DNA of 39,598 bases from JABSOG01 sp041583135. Lineage in GTDB: Bacteria > Pseudomonadota > Gammaproteobacteria > Enterobacterales > Alteromonadaceae. Under the pieces are notes generated by a model. The model searched no databases, was not told the origin of the DNA, and saw nothing but the letters and a program-made list of their open reading frames with translations. The translations under genes and the position numbers were made by a program. Positions 23,306-31,495 of this stretch are shown here, piece by piece. The stretch spans positions 1 through 39,598 of the forward strand of contig JBFHGJ010000050.1 of NCBI GenBank assembly GCA_041583135.1. The letters run 5' to 3'. Every line of letters begins with the position of its first letter. Positions within the stretch are counted from its first letter, which is position 1.

Positions 23306-25615
23306 ATGGTAAAAGCCAATCGCCTTGCCTATCTTGCTGTTCTTGTCGCCTGTCAGACTCAGGCCCAATCTGATCCATTTTCAATCGAAACCCTCAAACA
23401 AATGACCCTCACCGAGCTGCTGGATCTTGAAGTCATCACGCCCTCAAGGGTAGAACAAAAACTGATTGATTCCCCAGCCAATATTACCGTCATTGGTCAG
23501 TTGCAAATTCGCCAGCGCGGCTATAAAAACTTGGTTGAAGTATTACAGGATTTACCGGGGTTTGATTTTGCCACCTATGAAGATGGCGGTGGCGAATACA
23601 CCAACCATTCGTTAAATCGCGGTATTGGCGGTAATCCCGGCAACCCGAAGCTGTTGGTATTACTCGATGGCGTGGTGCAAAATCACATTGGTTTTAACTG
23701 GTCTCAGCTGTTCGGTGAAGAACAGATCTTTGCCGATTTAGAACGTATTGAAATACTGCAAGGGCCGGTGTCGGCAGTTTATGGCGCCAATGCCTTCTCT
23801 GGTATCGTGCACTTTATCACCAAAAGAAAAGTGCAAAAAGACCAAACCCAACTGAGCGCTTGGATAGGTCAAGACAACACCCACATGCTCAGTGGCTATC
23901 ACCGACAAAAGCTGGCAGGCTTACATTTTAATGCCGCCTTTAAACTCTATCAAAGCGACGGCGATATGGGTTTGGGCCGCGACGATCCGGCCGGCTATTT
24001 CCATAACAACCCTTGGCCGCAGATCACCACAGAAGATCACAACGCCCAAGGGGAGTATGTCACTAACGCCCCCTCTCCCCATAGCGGTCAAATGCTGCCG
24101 GATGGCTTCAATACCAGCAAAGATGACTGGGCCATTCGCTCCAGTCTCAATTACTTTGCCGACAACAAAGCGCAAAACGATAAAAACTTAAACGGACTGA
24201 CCCGCGCCAGCGCATCCATTTTTGTGTATAACCGCAAAGAAGGTCTTGGCAGTTACGTGCCGGGCTACGAATACCAAACCACCCTCGATAGTTATCAGGT
24301 TCATCATAGCGCACAAATGTTTGCCTTTGATGCCGACTACCGTATCAGCCCAACATTGCTCTCAACAACCAGCAGTTGGTGGCGACAAAACCGCCAATTG
24401 CCGCAAACCGGTTTTCAATATACCTACCGCTTTACCGATTTGGTCAAGTCGTATCACAGCATGAATACCTCTTGGGGCCTTGAGCAACAATTTAAGTGGC
24501 AACTTGCCGACAACGATCTATTGGCGTTGGGCTATCGCTATATTGCCAACGACAAGATGGATCAGGTCGTCTCACTTGGCGAATTTCAAGATGGTCATGA
24601 TCCGGTAACGACGTCCTCATGGAGCGGCGCTACCTCAGGCGACAACCCACAATTGGGTTTGAGTGAACGGGTTCAGGTCTATAAACCCAAAGAGCAGGCC
24701 CTTTACGCCACCTATGATGCCCAGCTCAATCAGCAGCTGTCGCTTTCAGCCGGTATGCGCGTCGATAACAGCGACGACTATGGCTCGACCACCAATCCCA
24801 GATTGGGGTTTATCTACAAAGTGCCCAATCAAAGCTTTAACCGCTGGAACCTCAAACTACTTTACGGCGAAGCCTTTCGAGAACCGTCAATCTTTGAGTT
24901 AACCGATGAGTTTCGCGGCAACCGTGAGCTAAAACCCGAGGAGATCAAAACCTTAGAGCTGGTCAGTCAAATGAGCTGGCAAACCGAACGCCCTGTGTGG
25001 TTTCAATCGGTGAGCCTGCAAACATCGCTGTTTTATTCCAACCTCAACAACCTCATCACCTTGGTGCCTTCCTCCGCCAGTGAAAGCGGCACTTTGTATC
25101 AAAATGCCGATGACTCGAAAGTCAGAGGATTAAGCCTAGTGCTCGATGCCCAAGCCAGTGAGCATTTTAGCCTTTATCTCAACTATCAATATACCGAAGG
25201 CAAGCAAGACGGCGACTGGACGGCCGTTGCCAATACCGCAAGGCACAAATACAACTTTGGCTTTAACTGGCTAACCTTAGACGGCAGACTCAATATCAAC
25301 CTACGCAGCAACATCCTTGCCAGCCGTAAGGTTCCGGCCAGCAACGGTTATTATGACAATTACGCGCCGGGTTATGAAAAAGCCAACCTCACCTTGACTT
25401 GGCAAAACCTGCAATGGGCCAGTATGACCATCACACCGCAGTTGATTGTCAAAAATCTGTTTGACGAGCGTTATGCCGGTATCGGTCGCCAAGACGGCCG
25501 TTCTGACGCGTCACAGTATCACCCATTGACCAACCCCAACCCCGAGGGCTTTGTGCCGGCCTACCACCCACAACCAGGTCGCACGGTGATGTTTAACGTT
25601 GAAATGAAGTTTTAG
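23306..25615 (+). CDS. TonB-dependent outer-membrane receptor with colicin I receptor-like plug
   Basis: About 769 residues. A signal peptide (MVKANRLAYLAVLVACQTQAQS) is followed by a pre-plug ETLKQMTLTELLDLEVITPSR and the plug (SPANITVIGQLQIRQRGYKNLVEVLQDLPGFDF ... KLLVLLDGVVQNH ... LERIEILQGPVSAVYGANAFSGIVHFIT). A large barrel with FRGNRELKPEEIKTLELV and a C-terminal MFNVEMKF follows, ending in Phe. The substrate is unknown. The frame also opens at TTG 23297; neither start has a clear Shine-Dalgarno. The following genes, a YfiR-like protein and a membrane histidine kinase, suggest a signalling link. It differs strongly from the receptor at 2573. Confidence 0.88.
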   Translation: MVKANRLAYLAVLVACQTQAQSDPFSIETLKQMTLTELLDLEVITPSRVEQKLIDSPANITVIGQLQIRQRGYKNLVEVLQDLPGFDFATYEDGGGEYTNHSLNRGIGGNPGNPKLLVLLDGVVQNHIGFNWSQLFGEEQIFADLERIEILQGPVSAVYGANAFSGIVHFITKRKVQKDQTQLSAWIGQDNTHMLSGYHRQKLAGLHFNAAFKLYQSDGDMGLGRDDPAGYFHNNPWPQITTEDHNAQGEYVTNAPSPHSGQMLPDGFNTSKDDWAIRSSLNYFADNKAQNDKNLNGLTRASASIFVYNRKEGLGSYVPGYEYQTTLDSYQVHHSAQMFAFDADYRISPTLLSTTSSWWRQNRQLPQTGFQYTYRFTDLVKSYHSMNTSWGLEQQFKWQLADNDLLALGYRYIANDKMDQVVSLGEFQDGHDPVTTSSWSGATSGDNPQLGLSERVQVYKPKEQALYATYDAQLNQQLSLSAGMRVDNSDDYGSTTNPRLGFIYKVPNQSFNRWNLKLLYGEAFREPSIFELTDEFRGNRELKPEEIKTLELVSQMSWQTERPVWFQSVSLQTSLFYSNLNNLITLVPSSASESGTLYQNADDSKVRGLSLVLDAQASEHFSLYLNYQYTEGKQDGDWTAVANTARHKYNFGFNWLTLDGRLNINLRSNILASRKVPASNGYYDNYAPGYEKANLTLTWQNLQWASMTITPQLIVKNLFDERYAGIGRQDGRSDASQYHPLTNPNPEGFVPAYHPQPGRTVMFNVEMKF

Positions 25616-25714
25616 CAGCATCGTAAGATAAATTGGCTGAAATGGTTATTGGCTGGTTGTTGCGATACAACGCCCATCCGGCCAATCTCCTATAGTCTTG
25701 AAAAGCCCGAAAAG

Positions 25715-25744
25715 CAATGACTCTAACGACAATGACTCTAACGA
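25715..25744. repeat. perfect 15-bp tandem duplication at the 3' end of the YfiR-like gene
   Basis: CAATGACTCTAACGA occurs twice in direct succession (25715-25729 and 25730-25744). The copy at 25730 covers the stop codon of the YfiR-like gene; the other lies just downstream of it and also supplies a TAG. This looks like a recent slippage duplication with no effect on the protein. Confidence 0.8.
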
Positions 25745-26268
25745 AAGGTACCGACAATGGCGAGGATCTTAGGCTCCCAGTCCAAGTCTGCGGAGAAAGA
25801 TGAGGTCAGATTTAAGTAAAAGCGTGGTCTGCCGTTCTCGGCGCTGGTGCCTAAGGTAACGCCTTTTTGCACCAAGGACTTTTTGCCCGTCACCAACACA
25901 GAACGATGCTTTTGCGCATATTTCATTGCCGCTTCGACATGTTGCAGATCGTTGATATACACCAGATCGTACTTTTTCTCCGGCAACTCATGACCCGAGG
26001 CAACGGCGCTTATCTCGATGTGTCCGCTCGTTTCACCAATCAATTTGTTGAACGCTTCTGCCACTTTTGGCGCATCGACAACATACACACTCACACTACC
26101 GCTTTTACGGTAGTTTTTCTCATACATCAGAATTTTTGCCAGCAGCACAACCTGAAGGTTCGGCGACAATGACATCGGCATCGCTAACGCTGGTAGTGCC
26201 ATCACTGTCACCAGCAACACAGGCAACAGTGTCAAGCTATGTCTAATTGAGCTAATGATGAGGGACAA
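25738..26268 (-). CDS. YfiR-like (DUF4154) periplasmic protein
   Basis: 176 residues with a signal peptide (LLPVLLVTVMALPALA-MP) and a DUF4154-like core: a helix LQVVLLAKILMYEKNY, strand SVSVYVVD, KKYDLVYINDL, SVLVTGKKS, and a C-terminal GRPRFYLNLTSSFSADLDWEPKILAIVGTF. YfiR represses a membrane diguanylate cyclase from the periplasm in the YfiBNR system. Relatives beside TonB receptors and histidine kinases are common in Shewanella and Vibrio relatives, with unproven roles. It is convergent with the receptor gene and divergent from the kinase gene. No YfiN or YfiB is nearby. The family call rests on pattern only. Confidence 0.65.
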   Translation of the reverse strand: MSLIISSIRHSLTLLPVLLVTVMALPALAMPMSLSPNLQVVLLAKILMYEKNYRKSGSVSVYVVDAPKVAEAFNKLIGETSGHIEISAVASGHELPEKKYDLVYINDLQHVEAAMKYAQKHRSVLVTGKKSLVQKGVTLGTSAENGRPRFYLNLTSSFSADLDWEPKILAIVGTFR

Positions 26269-26302
26269 GTGTCTTCACTCGCTTAAATCTAGTCGCGTTT
26301 GA

Positions 26303-26328
26303 TAGGATTATCCTAACTTTAGTCTAAA
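26303..26328. promoter_or_regulatory. two adjacent palindromes in the YfiR-like/kinase intergenic region
   Basis: TAGGATTATCCTA (26303-26315) and TTTAGTCTAAA (26318-26328) are both perfect odd-length palindromes, 2 bases apart. They lie 35 bases upstream of the YfiR-like start and about 315 upstream of the kinase start. This is a candidate operator. The rest of 26269-26641 holds only a small ACAGGC/GCCTGT hairpin (26583-26598) in the kinase leader. Confidence 0.4.
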
Positions 26329-26641
26329 ACCCGACAATAGTGCCACCTAAAACCCGCTTTGAGCAGAGAAAATGAGCTTATTCGTATAAATTTACAGCAT
26401 ACGGACCAAAGGTGCGGGCAATATCACCACAAACTTGAGCAGATATAGTGATTTAATGGCGGTTTTAGGCTACTTTTACACTATAAGGATCATTGTCTTA
26501 AGTTGCGTGAGGCGACAGACCAAGTAAGGTCTATCCATATTCTTTGCAATGCCGATGACCCGTTTGTGCGGGAACATAAGGTACAGGCGACAGCCTGTTC
26601 AATGGCAGCTTCTTGACGATAACGGGTATCTACGGCGAGTG

Positions 26642-29335
26642 ATGAAAAAAAGTAAACTAAGTCACAAACTGATCATTTTTATTACGCCGCTGGTCATTTT
26701 CCCGCTGTTTACCCTGGGTATTTTCGCCATCGGCAACACCTCAGATGCCGCCAAAACCCAAACTCACCTGACCATCTCCAACTTTGTCGGTCAACAACGA
26801 GAAAAAATAGAAAACTATCTGTTTGCCTTTGGCAACACCATCGACCTTTTGTCCAACTCGCCAATTTTGGTCGAGCTTTTATCACTGCCAAAGTCATCTT
26901 CTGCCTATCAGAAAAAAACCAATGACTTGATTGAAGTTTTTGCCAGTTACGCCAACTCTTACCCTGACCTTTACAGCATCGAGCTGCTGACCAAAGATGC
27001 TGAGAATGTGGTGTTTTATTCCAACGACTTATTTGCCGAGTCCCAAGCCCAAGCGGTGGCCACAGAGCTGGCGAAAATCGACACCGAACGTAAATTTCTG
27101 ATCCGGCAAAAAGAAGGCACCTCGGCGACCTTGCACTACCTGAAAAAAATTCGCATCGCCGATTATGATTATGAAACCAAAACCCATTGGGGCTTTTTGC
27201 TGTTTAACCTCCAACCCACCGTGTTGACCGCGAGCATCACAGAAACGCTCTCAGAAAACGCCATTAACTTTGTCCTAACCAAAGAAGGACAAATTCTATT
27301 TTGCTCCGACTTTTCTCTCATCGGCACCAGTATTCCCAAAGACAAACTGGAGCTGCTGCTGCATGGACTCAAAGACAATGAACTCAAAGAGGTCAACTTG
27401 GCGCTTAAGAACTATGCCAACAACCTGTTCTTAGGTACCCAGCTCGAAGGCGATTTCTATTATTTTTCCGGTATCGATGAAGACGAGCTGTCGAAAACCA
27501 GTAAAGAGATCACCATGATCACCGCTTTGATGATGCTCTTTAGCATTATCGTGATCCCCACTTTGATCCTTTACGTGGTGAAAAAACTGCTGCTTAATCC
27601 TATCGGGCAGCTAGCCGATGCCAGTTATGAGGTCGGCGCCGGTAACCTCACCGTAAAGCTTGTGACCGACCGCAACGATGAAATGGGCGCGCTGTTTAAC
27701 GACTTCAATCAAATGATCAACAAGATCTTAAGCTATCAGCTGGAATTGAAGGGCTACCACCAGCACCTAGAAGATAAGGTGTCCGATAGAACCGCCGAGT
27801 TGCAAGAGGCCAACCGTAAACTTGAGTTGGCGATCAACGAGGCGAAGCACGCCAATCGCCTCAAAAGCCGCTTTTTGGCCAACATGAGCCATGAGATCAG
27901 AACACCACTTACCGCCATTAAAGGCTTTACCGAGCATTGTCTCGACGACAATTGCTCACAGGCCAACATGCGCAAATACTTAGGCACGGTCTTACGTAAC
28001 AGCTCACATCTGATTGGGCTTATCAATAATATTCTCGACCTATCAAAAATCGAGTCGGAAAAGCTGGAGCTGGAGAAAAAAACCTTCGCCGTATCTGAGT
28101 TAGTGTTTGACTTGGAATCGGTGCTCTACGCACAGGCACTGGAGAAAGACCTCAATTTTAGCATTGAATACGAATATCCTATTCCCAAGTACGTCAACAG
28201 CGACATTACTCGGGTCAAACAGGTATTGTTGAACGTGTGCTCCAATGCCATAAAGTTTACCAAGCAAGGTTACACCCGGCTGACCATCTCTTACCAAAGG
28301 GCTACCAATCAAATGTTTTTTGTGGTCGAAGATACCGGGATTGGCATGACAGAGCAGGAAATGAGCCGTATTTTCAGGCCCTTTGAACAGGCCGATTCTT
28401 CTACGACCCGACGTTTTGGCGGCACCGGACTCGGTTTGTGTATCTCGCAAAATCTGGCGCAGATCTTAGGGGGGGATATTATCGTCACCAGTACCCCCGG
28501 CAAAGGCAGTTGTTTTGCCATTTCAATTGATGTCGGCTTAAATGAAGACGCCTTGGAGTTGGCCGATTCAAAACAACCTCTGATTGAACCGACGCCGACG
28601 CAAGAGGCAATACAAGACAACTATCACTTTGATGCCGACATTCTACTGGCAGAAGATAACCCCGACAATCAACAGCTGATCCGTTTGCTGCTTGAAAAAC
28701 GCGGCATTCGAGTCGATGTTGCCAACAACGGCGAAGAAGCGGTGGAAAAAGCACTGATTGACGATTATGACTTGATTTTGATGGACATGCAGATGCCGTT
28801 AATGGGCGGGTTGGAAGCCACCGATATCTTGCGAAAGGCCGCCATCGATGTGCCGATCATAGCCTTAACTGCCAACGTAATGAAAGAAGATATTCAGACT
28901 TATGTCGAATCGGGTTGCAATGCCACCGTCGCCAAACCGATAGATCAAATATTGCTGTTTCGCGAGCTGAGCCAGTTTTTAAACCCGCAAACGCTGTCGG
29001 AAAAAGCGGCAGAAGACCCTATTGCCGATTTGAAAGCCTCAAGTGAATTCAAACAGCTGGTACAGAGCTTTGTCGATAACTTACCGCAAGTGATTGAACA
29101 GTTGCATTCGGCCGTAGACGAAGCCGATTGGCAATCCTTAGGCGCGATTGCCCATCGAGTCAAAGGCAGCGCCGGCAGTTTTGGCTACCCCCGCCTGACG
29201 GAGTTTGCCGCCACCTTGGAATATTCGGCCAAACAGTCAAGCGCAGTTGAGATAAACCATCATATGCGTGCTTTTGAACTCGAATGCGAGCAGATCTTAA
29301 AAGCCCAAGCACCGGCCTCAAGCAGCCTCAATTGA
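26642..29335 (+). CDS. hybrid sensor histidine kinase with receiver and Hpt domains
   Basis: 897 residues from ATG 26642 (MKKSKLSHKL); the open frame extends 31 codons upstream without a plausible N-terminus. Order: TM1 (about 10-30), a periplasmic dCache-like sensor (about 31-295), TM2 (EITMITALMMLFSIIVIPTLI), HAMP (about 320-375), a coiled coil, HisKA with His417 in NMSHEIRTPL, and HATPase with DTGIGM and FGGTGLGL. A receiver with Asp715 in LMDMQMP and a C-terminal Hpt with His838 in AHRVKGSAGSF complete an internal phosphorelay. The partner regulator is not in the window. The adjacent YfiR-like protein could bind the sensor domain; this is inference. The start has only a weak GGCGAG site. 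Confidence 0.9.
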   Translation: MKKSKLSHKLIIFITPLVIFPLFTLGIFAIGNTSDAAKTQTHLTISNFVGQQREKIENYLFAFGNTIDLLSNSPILVELLSLPKSSSAYQKKTNDLIEVFASYANSYPDLYSIELLTKDAENVVFYSNDLFAESQAQAVATELAKIDTERKFLIRQKEGTSATLHYLKKIRIADYDYETKTHWGFLLFNLQPTVLTASITETLSENAINFVLTKEGQILFCSDFSLIGTSIPKDKLELLLHGLKDNELKEVNLALKNYANNLFLGTQLEGDFYYFSGIDEDELSKTSKEITMITALMMLFSIIVIPTLILYVVKKLLLNPIGQLADASYEVGAGNLTVKLVTDRNDEMGALFNDFNQMINKILSYQLELKGYHQHLEDKVSDRTAELQEANRKLELAINEAKHANRLKSRFLANMSHEIRTPLTAIKGFTEHCLDDNCSQANMRKYLGTVLRNSSHLIGLINNILDLSKIESEKLELEKKTFAVSELVFDLESVLYAQALEKDLNFSIEYEYPIPKYVNSDITRVKQVLLNVCSNAIKFTKQGYTRLTISYQRATNQMFFVVEDTGIGMTEQEMSRIFRPFEQADSSTTRRFGGTGLGLCISQNLAQILGGDIIVTSTPGKGSCFAISIDVGLNEDALELADSKQPLIEPTPTQEAIQDNYHFDADILLAEDNPDNQQLIRLLLEKRGIRVDVANNGEEAVEKALIDDYDLILMDMQMPLMGGLEATDILRKAAIDVPIIALTANVMKEDIQTYVESGCNATVAKPIDQILLFRELSQFLNPQTLSEKAAEDPIADLKASSEFKQLVQSFVDNLPQVIEQLHSAVDEADWQSLGAIAHRVKGSAGSFGYPRLTEFAATLEYSAKQSSAVEINHHMRAFELECEQILKAQAPASSSLN

Positions 29336-29360
29336 GCCAAAGGAAAGGGGCGAGTTGAAC

Positions 29361-29822
29361 CTAACAGGCTTTAAAGTCAAAAGATAAGGTGCAGCCCATT
29401 AAAAGCGCATCTTCACGACCGTTCTCCGTAGGATAATAGTCCTTTCTTACCCCGGCAATATCAAACCCGTGGCTTTGATACAAGGCAACGGCTTTGCGGT
29501 TCGAAGGTCTCACCTCAAGCCACAACTGCACCGCATTAAGCGCTTCGGCCGTTTGTAAAAAGTGTTCGAACAGGGCTTTACCAAAACCCCTCCCCTGCAC
29601 CGACGGGCAAATACAGATATCGTGTAGCGTCAGCTCGTCAATCACCAACTCGGCAAGATAAAATCCGACAATTTGACCATCGAGCAGCAGCTTGGCATTG
29701 CGATAACGGCCGCCAAAACAGCTGGCCAACACCTTTTTGCTGGAAGGAAAAGCATGGCACGCCTGCTCTATGGGTAAGATCTCATCCAGGTCATCTATGC
29801 TTAGACTTTCAATTGTGTTCAT
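29361..29822 (-). CDS. rimI: ribosomal protein bS18-alanine N-acetyltransferase
   Basis: 153 residues, GNAT fold. RimI acetylates the N-terminal Ala of ribosomal protein S18. The acetyl-CoA loop is ICPSVQGRGFGKALFEHFL (Q-x-x-G-x-G/A pattern). LWLEVRPSNRKAVALYQSHGFDIAGVRKDYYP is the RimI-type C-terminal half with the catalytic Glu and Tyr region. Its start overlaps the holD end by 14 bases, the classical holD-rimI pair. It is convergent with the kinase gene. Confidence 0.94.
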   Translation of the reverse strand: MNTIESLSIDDLDEILPIEQACHAFPSSKKVLASCFGGRYRNAKLLLDGQIVGFYLAELVIDELTLHDICICPSVQGRGFGKALFEHFLQTAEALNAVQLWLEVRPSNRKAVALYQSHGFDIAGVRKDYYPTENGREDALLMGCTLSFDFKAC

Positions 29823-30327
29823 TGTGCTGCTGACTCATCATCTCGGTAATACATTGCCACAGTGCTTTTTTCTGTATGTTGTCGCGCAATTGCGCCAAAG
29901 GCCCTGTGGTTAACTTGCCCTGTTTAAATTCAGGCGGTCTGTGCTGCCCATCAAATCGCCATATAAATCGACCAAAACCAAACTGATTGACGTTCACCTT
30001 GGTTATCGCCGTTGGCGTAAGCTCAAACACCCGTAGCAGATCGGCCACCAACGGATCGGCTAGCATATCTGCCAACTCAACTATCGGCGCCAACTCGCTG
30101 TGGCTATCGGGTCCACTTAGTTTCTCAGGGGACTCGGTTTGAGCCGGCTTTTGGGCATCTTTTAACTGCTGCTTGAGAGTGGCGCTATCAACGCTTGCTT
30201 TGGGGTTGCTTTGAGTCGTCTTTGAAGTGCCGCTTGGCGCTTGAGAAGATTGCTGCGCGCCACGTTCGACATACAGTTCAATGCCCATGGATTGCAAATA
30301 GTATTGGTGATATTGCGAATAGGACAT
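29809..30327 (-). CDS. holD: DNA polymerase III psi subunit
   Basis: 172 residues. Psi (HolD) links the clamp loader to chi and SSB. The N-terminal segment YHQYYLQSMGIELYVER corresponds to the chi-loader binding helix (RDWQLQQLGI in E. coli). The C-terminal part has ITKVNVNQFGFGRFIWRF and KKALWQCITEMM. Between them a Gln/Ser/Pro-rich stretch (about residues 23-75) makes it longer than E. coli HolD (137). Identification is supported by the overlapping rimI. It starts downstream of no other gene on the strand; tRNA-Trp lies 76 bases upstream. Confidence 0.85.
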   Translation of the reverse strand: MSYSQYHQYYLQSMGIELYVERGAQQSSQAPSGTSKTTQSNPKASVDSATLKQQLKDAQKPAQTESPEKLSGPDSHSELAPIVELADMLADPLVADLLRVFELTPTAITKVNVNQFGFGRFIWRFDGQHRPPEFKQGKLTTGPLAQLRDNIQKKALWQCITEMMSQQHNEHN

Positions 30328-30402
30328 AATGTTATGAAGGATTGCTTGATAAAGCGAAGACTAGGACCGCCACTTCTATTCTTTTATCATGCTGAATAAA
30401 AG

Positions 30403-30479
30403 TGGCAGGGGAAGAGGGACTCGAACCCCCAACCATCGGTTTTGGAGACCGCTGTTCTACCAATTGGAACTATTCCCCT
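30403..30479 (-). tRNA. tRNA-Trp(CCA)
   Basis: 77 bases with encoded CCA. Acceptor AGGGGAA pairs with TTCCCCT, the anticodon loop CTCCAAA gives CCA, and the T-loop is TTCGAGT. The D-loop has one base more than E. coli tRNA-Trp. Positions 27 and 43, at the top of the anticodon stem, are G and A, a mismatch. Confidence 0.94.
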
Positions 30480-30493
30480 GTCGATTGGTGTGC

Positions 30494-30521
30494 ATTATAA
30501 CTCAGCTTTTTCAAAGGTAAA
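30494..30521 (-). promoter_or_regulatory. promoter of tRNA-Trp
   Basis: TTTACC (30521-30516) and a perfect TATAAT (30499-30494) are 16 bases apart, with transcription starting about 10 bases before the mature tRNA. Confidence 0.75.
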
Positions 30522-30592
30522 GCAAAAAAATCAGCGAATGAATCAAATGCACTAAATTTAATCATTTCGAGCAATTATACAACAGCAGCGAG

Positions 30593-31441
30593 CTAACCCG
30601 CTGCAATGGCCTCGGCCGCTTTCTCGCGAATGTCTTTCAAATCGACATCCAACAGGTCAAGATAGTCTTGCAAACCATCACGAACCCGCTCCCATTCCGC
30701 CGAGTCGTAATCGTCAAACTCAATAAAATGGACCACGTTGCGAGCAATTTTTAAAATGGACAACAAGTCAAGCGCCAGCTGACTTAACTCTCCTGAGGTG
30801 TATATGCCATCCACATCGTGCATATAATAAATCACCTCAATCATCACCTTAGGCAACCCCCACTTTTGCGCCAAAATGGCACCTATGGTGGCATGAGAGG
30901 TTTGATAGCGCTCTCGTTCTTCGTCTAAGTAGTTGTCCCAGCCGTCTTCTTCGGCCTTTTGCAAAAACTCGGCATAATCGTCAAAGTGCTGAAACATAAT
31001 GGGAATGCCGGCATCATGAAACAGCCCTAACATGTAGGCATGGTCGGCCAATTCAGGTTTATCGAGCAACTTTGCCACCTCGACCGTACCGGTCGCTACC
31101 GCTTCGGCTCTTTTCCAAAAGGCTTCAAGTTTTTCAGAATTGCTCATCGAGGCTTTTAGCGCAACAGCCTTAACTAGCGGAATGATGCGCTTAAGTCCCA
31201 AAATCATCACTGCCTGATCAATCGATTCAATCTCTCGGGCGCGTCTAAATGCGGCGGAGTTTACCACCTGTAACACTGCCGACGATATGGCAATATCCGA
31301 ATTGATGGCCTTGGCTATCACAGGGATGCTAGGCTCTGGCTTTTTCGCCTCTGCCGCCACACTCAACAAAGCCTGTGGCCTTGGAGGAATAGTCACCGAT
31401 TGCAAGATCTGCTTTTCATGGGCAGTAATACTGATTGCCAT
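30593..31441 (-). CDS. HDOD-domain signalling protein
   Basis: 282 residues, essentially one HDOD domain (a catalytically dead HD relative). It has IPPRPQALLSVAAEAKK, IAKAINSDIAISSAVLQVVNSAAFRRAREIESIDQAVMILGLKRI (the diagnostic first half), and YMLGLFHDAGIPIMFQHF with the degenerate HD pair. HDOD proteins act in c-di-GMP, stress and motility signalling in Shewanella, Vibrio and Xanthomonas, usually by protein contacts. The exact role is unknown. It lies 54 bases past ribBX on the same strand, where ribH is expected. It may be read through from the riboflavin operon or have its own promoter in that gap. Confidence 0.85.
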   Translation of the reverse strand: MAISITAHEKQILQSVTIPPRPQALLSVAAEAKKPEPSIPVIAKAINSDIAISSAVLQVVNSAAFRRAREIESIDQAVMILGLKRIIPLVKAVALKASMSNSEKLEAFWKRAEAVATGTVEVAKLLDKPELADHAYMLGLFHDAGIPIMFQHFDDYAEFLQKAEEDGWDNYLDEERERYQTSHATIGAILAQKWGLPKVMIEVIYYMHDVDGIYTSGELSQLALDLLSILKIARNVVHFIEFDDYDSAEWERVRDGLQDYLDLLDVDLKDIREKAAEAIAAG

Positions 31442-31495
31442 CTATCATCGTCCCCTATTATTCTTTGTCTCAATGGAAATGGTCGTTTGGAGTTT

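Noticed and set aside
26549..26641. 31-codon N-terminal extension of the hybrid kinase
   Set aside because: It adds a hydrophilic, Arg-rich stretch before TM1 with no ribosome site; MKKSKLSHKL is the expected start before the first membrane helix.
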